A program made the translations under genes and the position numbers. This document shows positions 58,859 through 64,000 of a stretch of 64,000 nt of DNA, piece after piece. The DNA lies in NCBI GenBank assembly GCA_023105745.1, contig JALGQZ010000004.1, positions 64,019,112-64,083,111 of the forward strand, given 5' to 3'. The first letter of the stretch is position 1. Every line of letters starts with the position of its first letter. The stretch is from Austropuccinia psidii (lineage: Eukaryota; Basidiomycota; Pucciniomycetes; Pucciniales; Sphaerophragmiaceae). The notes under the pieces were generated by a model. That model saw only the letters and a program-made list of their open reading frames with translations. It was not told where the DNA came from and ran no database searches.

Positions 58859-59618
58859 TGTCACAGGGGCTCTTCTAAAATGAAGAGGGCCTGGCACTCA
58901 GTGAACAGACTTACTTATGGAGGGCTCAGAAGGAATGCTCAAATGATAAGAGTAATGAAATAAGATAATGATTTACGAGTCATAAAATAATAAGAATTAA
59001 AAGATATGAGAGGAAAACAAAAGCAATAATAAAGAGCCAACCACAAATAATCCTGTACCACTGTTTCAACCTGTTCAGAAAAGAGAAAAGGATTAATAAA
59101 GGATATGGCCACCAGGACTCTACTGAACAGGTGAGGGAAGGCAAAGACTAACTTAATAAATAATAAAATAATATTTCTTTAATGAGAAATAAAATAATAT
59201 TAAATAATAAATCCAATATTTTAATTAACTGGGGGAAAAACCCCCAGGTGGGTGAAGAGGGGCTGGTATATGTGAGAAATACCAGCCTTGGAGTTTGAGT
59301 GCTGAGATACTTGTCTGTATGATGGAAGAAGTTGGATGTGGGATTGAATCCTGTATTGGTGAATCCAATACAGGTATTTGCGCCCGTATTGATTACAGGA
59401 CTGTACTTGGTGAATCCTGTATTTGGTCTTGCCTGTATGAAACTGTATTGAGGTCTGAAAACTGTATTTGGAGAATGTTGAATGAAACCCCCTTGCTGAT
59501 TGGGTTTTGAGGGGTATCAATGAAGTAATGATTGTTGCTGATTGGGTTTTGGAGGATATCAATGAGGTAATGATTGTTGAAGATGATTGGTAATGCCCCT
59601 GCCTCCTTGGCTGTGACA
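58859..59618 (-). repeat. 3' LTR of Tf-like element E3
   Basis: 760 bp, TGTCACAGGGGCTCTTC to TTGGCTGTGACA on the plus strand. It has a perfect hairpin CTGGGGG-AAAAA-CCCCCAG (59229-59247) next to TTAATTAA. The minus-strand polypurine tract AAGAGGGGGATAA adjoins at 59619. The left target flank is GATAA (58854-58858). Confidence 0.87.
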
Positions 59619-61430
59619 TTATCCCCCTCTTGAAAGTGGTGAGCTCTGAGAACCATAAGTATAGTGAGTCTTGATGAGCTTGCAATCAATCCATACAGTT
59701 CTTTCCCCCAATTCCTTAAATGTATCCCATTAAACTTTCTTCTTCAATCAATACTCAAACAAAAATCTTCATTTAATCACTTGTAGGTATCTTCCCCTTG
59801 ATCTTGATTGTGAATTCCCTCTTTTCCTTCAAAATGCCTTCATTCTTCTTAAATTATGTTCATTCTTGTCTTGAGTGTCTTCACTAAACTTTTCTTGAGT
59901 CCTCATGGCTTTTGAAAAGGGGGTGACCTGGGCTTATGTCCCAAGAACACATGATTTCATCATAATTTTGAATCTGGAAAGTGTTGGCATAAGGTGGCCA
60001 ATACTTGAGGTTTTGGACCATTTCAGAAGTCCTGGCCAAAATCCTTGATTTTGTGATTAAAGGGGATTTTGGCCAATTTGCGCAAAAATGCGCAAAATGC
60101 GCAAATGCGCATATATGCCATAATGGCATATAATGGTGAAAAAATTGAAAAAACTTGATTGATGATGAAAAATGGCTTTATAAAGTGTTCTGGCCATTTT
60201 GCGCATTTTTGCGCAAATGCGCATATATGCCATAATGGCATATATATTGGTGAAAAAATTGATTAATGATGGAAAAATGGCCTATAAGGTGTTCTGGCCA
60301 TTTTGTGCATTTTTGCGCAAAGTGCGCAAATGCGCAATTATGATGAAATTGGCCAAAAAGGCCTTTTGAAGCCTTTTGACAAGATAGACAGGCCTTTTGC
60401 GCAAAAGTGCGCAAAAGTGCGCAAAAGGCACAAATTTGCCAGTATTCCTCATTAAACATATTTTGATGAAAAATGATAAGACTGAGCTATTTTGGAGTTT
60501 TGAGGTTTGATATGGCCATTTGTGCCAAACTGCATAAATTCATGAAATTGGCCAATTGGGCCATTTGAAGCAGGGTTTTCCTTTTTGATCTTGATTTCTT
60601 CCTGAATGGCTTTCTCTTATCTTCTCCTTGACTGGTCAATTGCCATAAATGCCTTACTGATTGGGTTTTTGGCTTTCAATTTTGATCTTAAGGAATGAGT
60701 TTAAGGCTGACTTGAAGAAGTTTTGATGAGGGTTATCTGTAGGTGGTCTTTACCATTACTAGTGTTTTGCTCTTTGATTATTGAATGAATTGACTCCCCA
60801 AATGTGATATGGGAGTGATGACTACTGCTTTTTGAAATAAGAAATAAAAATAAAAATAAAAGATACAAGTAAAAGAAATGAAATAAAAAATAACAATGAA
60901 AAAGAATTGAGAGAAAAAGAGAGTAAAGAAAGAAATAAGAAATGCCTGAGGGTTGTCCTTCTTGTGGTGAGTTTCTTGATTTTGGCCAAAATGTTCTGAA
61001 AGATAAAATCAAGCATTTGATGCTCACAGCGTGGCCAAGGTAATGTTTTACAAGAAGTAGACCCCTCAGGGATGCATACCAGGAGATGGAACTTACTTTC
61101 ATACCTTCCACTCCCCACCAAGCACCATAAATGAAAAGAAATTATGCCATAACATTAATTGTGGTAATGAATGTGTTGAAAGATAATTTATAGCATGATT
61201 AAAGAAAGAAAAGAAAATAAGAGAAAGATTTGGCCATATCTTGAGGAAAGGTCCAAATCTTGAGGGTATGATGTTGCAAGGCCTTCTGAACCTGTCCAAA
61301 GAATTGACAAGTGCTCACAAAGTGGCCAAGGTGATGCTTACAACAAATTTGGGTAGAATACCCCCTTAAAGGTGCATTCCAGGAGAGGAACTTACTTTCA
61401 TAAACTCCAATCCCCACCAAGCACCATAAA
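59619..61430 (-). other. 3' UTR of E3 with tandem repeats and duplicated module
   Basis: About 60040-60440 holds three to four imperfect tandem units of roughly 120 bp. They are rich in TTTGCGCA/TGCGCAAA words and contain the near-palindrome ATATATGCCATAATGGCATAT. About 61015-61125 and 61310-61430 hold the two GTAAGT-bearing modules shared with F. Open frames across the repeats are by-products of the repetition. Confidence 0.7.
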
Positions 61431-64000
61431 TCAAACTCTTGAGGCATTTGGGCCAGGCTTGTCTGGATACAATGTGTGAAAATCCTTGACAAGGTCTGGG
61501 GAGTTGGTAAGGCTGGAAGCTGGTTCCCAAGTTGTTCTTTCTGGGTCTTCATTGAATCCTTTCCACTCCACTAAATACCATAATGAACCTCTCTTGAGTT
61601 TTGAGTCCAGAACCTGAGCCACTTCCCATTCTTCTTGCTCTTCCACTATTACTGGAGGTGGTGGCAATTGGTGTCGATTTGGGATAGTTGATTGCTTCAC
61701 TGGTTCTAACAAGGACACATGGAAAACAGGGTGAGTGACTTCCATTGTTGAGGCAACTTGAGGTGATATGCATGGCTGCCAATCTTCTTGAGAACTTCAA
61801 AGGGTCCCAACCATCTTTTTGAAAGCTTTTTGGTGGGTCTTGTTGTCTTGATGTTCTTTGAAGCTAGTCATACTTTGTCCCCAGGTTGGAAATCAGGTGC
61901 AATTGCTCTATTTTTATCTGCATACTTCTTAAAATGCTTTATTGCTGACGCTAATTCTTCTTTGACAACTTGCTGTAATGATTGGAGTTTTGATGATAAC
62001 TTTCCAGCAGGTGTATCTTGAGAAATGTGAATTGAATCAAAGCTGGGATTTCTTCCATAAATAGTGAAAAATGGAGACTGTTTTGTTGATGAATGTTCTG
62101 CATTATTATAGGCAAATTCAGCCAGAGGGAGCCAGGTGTGCCAGTCATCTTGATGGTAACTGACATACATCTGAAGATACTGTTCTAGAATCTGATTTAC
62201 CCTCTTTGAAAGATCTCTTGATATCTTGAACTGCTGACACAATTGAGTCCAAAATGATGAAACAAATAATGAACCTCTATCACTAACAATACTGATTGGA
62301 AGACCATGTTTGGAAAAGACATGATTAATGAATATTTGAGCTGAGTCCAAAGCAGTGATTGTTGAATAAGTTGGAATAAATATTGCCATTTTTGAAAATC
62401 TTTCTACAACTACTAAAATTGAATCAAAGTTTCTTGACAAGGGAAATTGAGTGATAAAGTCCATTGATAAAGAATTCCAAGGACCAGATGGAATTTGAAG
62501 AGGCTTGAGTAATACAAACTTCTTATGGTGGATGTGCTTGTCTCTTGAACATTGCTGACATGAGGACACATAGTCCTTGATGAGTTGATTCATGCCAGCC
62601 CAATAAGAATCCCTCTTGATGAGCTTGAGGGTCTTCTCCTGGCCAGGATGGCGAGCCATCAGTGAGTCATGACGCTTTTGAAGAATGTCCAATTGAATCT
62701 CATGATTGCTTAGAATGACTACTCTATCTTTGAACAATAATAATTTTGCTTGAGGTTCAAGAGAATAGTCTGGGACTGATTCTCCTCTTGCTAATTTCTT
62801 GAGGATTTCCTTATAATCTTTGTCTTGCCATACTTGTCTTTGAATTTGATCAACTACATCTGAAAAAACATCAGCTTTAATTGAAAAGAATCTTGACACT
62901 TGAATTTCATTTTGCTTGAGAACTTGATGAAAATTTTGAGGATTCTTGCTGATGAGATCCACCCCCTCTCTGGGTACACGTCGTCCCGACGTGACAAGGC
63001 ATCTGGTAAAGTGGCCAGCCTTCCTGGGCGGTAAGTCATGATAAAGTGGAATTCAGATAGAAATTCTGCCCAATGGGCTTGACGACAATTAAGGACTTTA
63101 GAGGACATAAAATACTGAAGGGAACAATGGTCTGTCAAGACCTCAAAGGAATCAAAAAGAGAAAGGATAAAAGCTCTCCAGCGCTTGAGAGCCCAAACTA
63201 TGCCAAGGAGTTCCTTGTCATGAATTTCATAGTTGAGTTCAACTGGTAAGAGCTTGCAACTATGCAATGCAATGGGATGCTTTCCTGAGTCATTCAACTG
63301 ACTCAGTACAGCACCCAAGGCATAATCAGAAGCATCAGTCTCTACAATAGTTGGTAGAGAAGGATTGAAATGAGAGAGAATAGGAGCAGTGGTGAAAGCT
63401 TCTTTGAGTATCTGAAACTGACTAAGAGCTTCCTCATTGAAGATAAAGGGAGAATCCTTTTTAAGGAGGGAAGTGAGAGCAGAGATTTTTTTGGAATACT
63501 TTTTAATGACATGAAGATAAAAGTTGGCAAAGCCAAGAAAAGATTGGAGGGCCTTGATGTTCTTGGGCTGAGGCCAATTGAGGATTTGTTGAACCTTTGA
63601 AGAATCCATCTTGAGGCCATCACTTGAAACAACATAGCCCAAGTATTCCACACTTGAGGCATGGAATACACACTTGGAGGCTTTAGCAAACAAATTATTG
63701 TCTCTCAGTCTTTGGAGAACAGAGGCCACATGTTTAACATGTTCATCCAAAGAGCTAGAGAAGACCATAATATCATCTAAGTACACTACAACAAAAATAT
63801 CCAAATAATCTGCGAAGATATCATTCACAAGATTTTGGAATGAAGCTGGAGCATTGGTTAAACCAAATGGCATAACCAAATACTCATAACTACCATATTT
63901 GGTTCTAAAGGCAGTTAAATGCTCATCCCCCTCTTTAATTCTCAGGAGATTGTAAGCACCACGCAGATCTATCTTGGAGAAGATAGTAGCACCGTTAAAG
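61431..64000 (-). pseudogene. Pol of element E3 (partial, broken)
   Basis: From the window edge on the minus strand: reverse transcriptase with intact YLDD; RNase H (IVETDASDYALGAVLSQ); a frameshift near 62960 (after VYPERG); the HHCC domain; and an integrase core with the first two Asp. Near 62207 an in-frame loss of 33 bases compared with F joins SRDLS to KRVNQ, which removes the segment holding the catalytic Glu. A TGA at 61868-61870 replaces an expected Trp (after GDKV). The chromodomain (EEWEVAQVLDSKLKRG to WEPASSL) is complete and ends at 61431. It is not functional as it stands. Confidence 0.9.

Larger units (their letters stand above)
58859..64000 (-). mobile_element. Element E3: Tf-like chromovirus, 5' part outside the window
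   Basis: 3' LTR, a 1.8-kb 3' UTR with repeats, and pol from the chromodomain back to mid reverse transcriptase, where the window ends. It has inserted into the zinc-cluster pseudogene inside E2, which makes it the youngest layer on the right side. Protein similarity to F is strong in every domain, but the LTR is of a different, shorter subtype. Confidence 0.9.

Noticed and set aside
60023..60459. Cys/His/Phe-rich ORFs on the minus strand in the E3 3' UTR
   Set aside because: They follow the roughly 120-bp tandem repeat exactly (HICAFAHFAQKC-like units), so they are repeat by-products and not a repeated protein.
1..64000. Repeat-induced point mutation as cause of the nonsense codons
   Set aside because: Stops come from mixed changes: C to T (CAG to TAG, CAA to TAA), G to A (TGG to TGA), G to T (GAG to TAG) and small indels. 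There is no clear dinucleotide bias to the eye, and element B is intact beside its relative A.
1..64000. tRNA, rRNA, CRISPR arrays or bacterial defence systems
   Set aside because: No B-box-like GGTTCGAATCC motif, rRNA core or regular spacer array was seen. Introns, LTR elements and chromodomains point to a eukaryotic genome.

Overview
The window looks like a gene-poor, very AT-rich stretch of a large, repeat-dominated fungal genome. Gag and Pol proteins, spliceosomal-type introns and the LTR families point to a rust fungus (Basidiomycota, Pucciniales). I recognise the protein style of these chromodomain Ty3/gypsy elements from the myrtle rust Austropuccinia psidii. That is recognition from memory, not a search, and I hold it at about 0.8. 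I found no convincing host gene, rRNA, tRNA or CRISPR array.

Layout, left to right. 1-3154 is AT-rich sequence with almost no CpG. 3155-19787 is an old element (A) of an AT-rich chromovirus family. It was hit by a solo LTR (6362-7107, target duplication GAAGC) and by a young full-length member of its own family (B, 7171-17848, target duplication GTCTT) that carries an intact 1932-residue polyprotein. 19788-29257 is AT-rich DNA holding an inverted solo LTR (21021-22309), a fold-back MITE-like element (25793-26299) and a second solo LTR (26783-28203). 29258-48850 is a Tf1/sushi-like element (F, target duplication TAGGA). A 10.3-kb element of another family (C, 32177-42455, target duplication GAAAA) split it inside gag. 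50471-55997 is a decayed minus-strand relative of B (D), cut by a Tf-like element (E2, 55998 onward). E2 holds, in antisense, a broken gene with a Zn(II)2Cys6-like cysteine pattern. That gene is in turn cut by another Tf-like element (E3, minus strand, 58859 to beyond the window).

Two lineages coexist. Lineage 1 (A, B, C, D) has the same GC-rich primer-binding block after the LTR (seen in A, B and C), a leader with a short phase-1 intron (81-87 bp), and a Gag-Pol frame whose first ATG lies inside that intron. A second overlapping frame is entered when the intron is removed. Lineage 2 (F, E1, E2, E3, and the solo LTR at 21021) has LTRs with a conserved CATATAC box, a G/C hairpin and an AGTTAATTAA block. 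In F this block is complementary to the sequence just after the 5' LTR, which suggests Tf1-style self-priming.

The most promising possible new biology is the intron-controlled dual-frame organisation of lineage 1, conserved in A, B and C, with -1 slippage sites at the end of the overlapping frame. Next come the array of inverted repeats with CRE-like and MCB-like sites in the family-C LTR, the duplicated GTAAGT-bearing module in the Tf-like 3' UTRs, and the antisense zinc-cluster gene inside E2. Among complete elements only B looks able to make all its proteins. In C the integrase residues are intact but the frames are broken, and D, F and E3 have each lost the catalytic glutamate of integrase.
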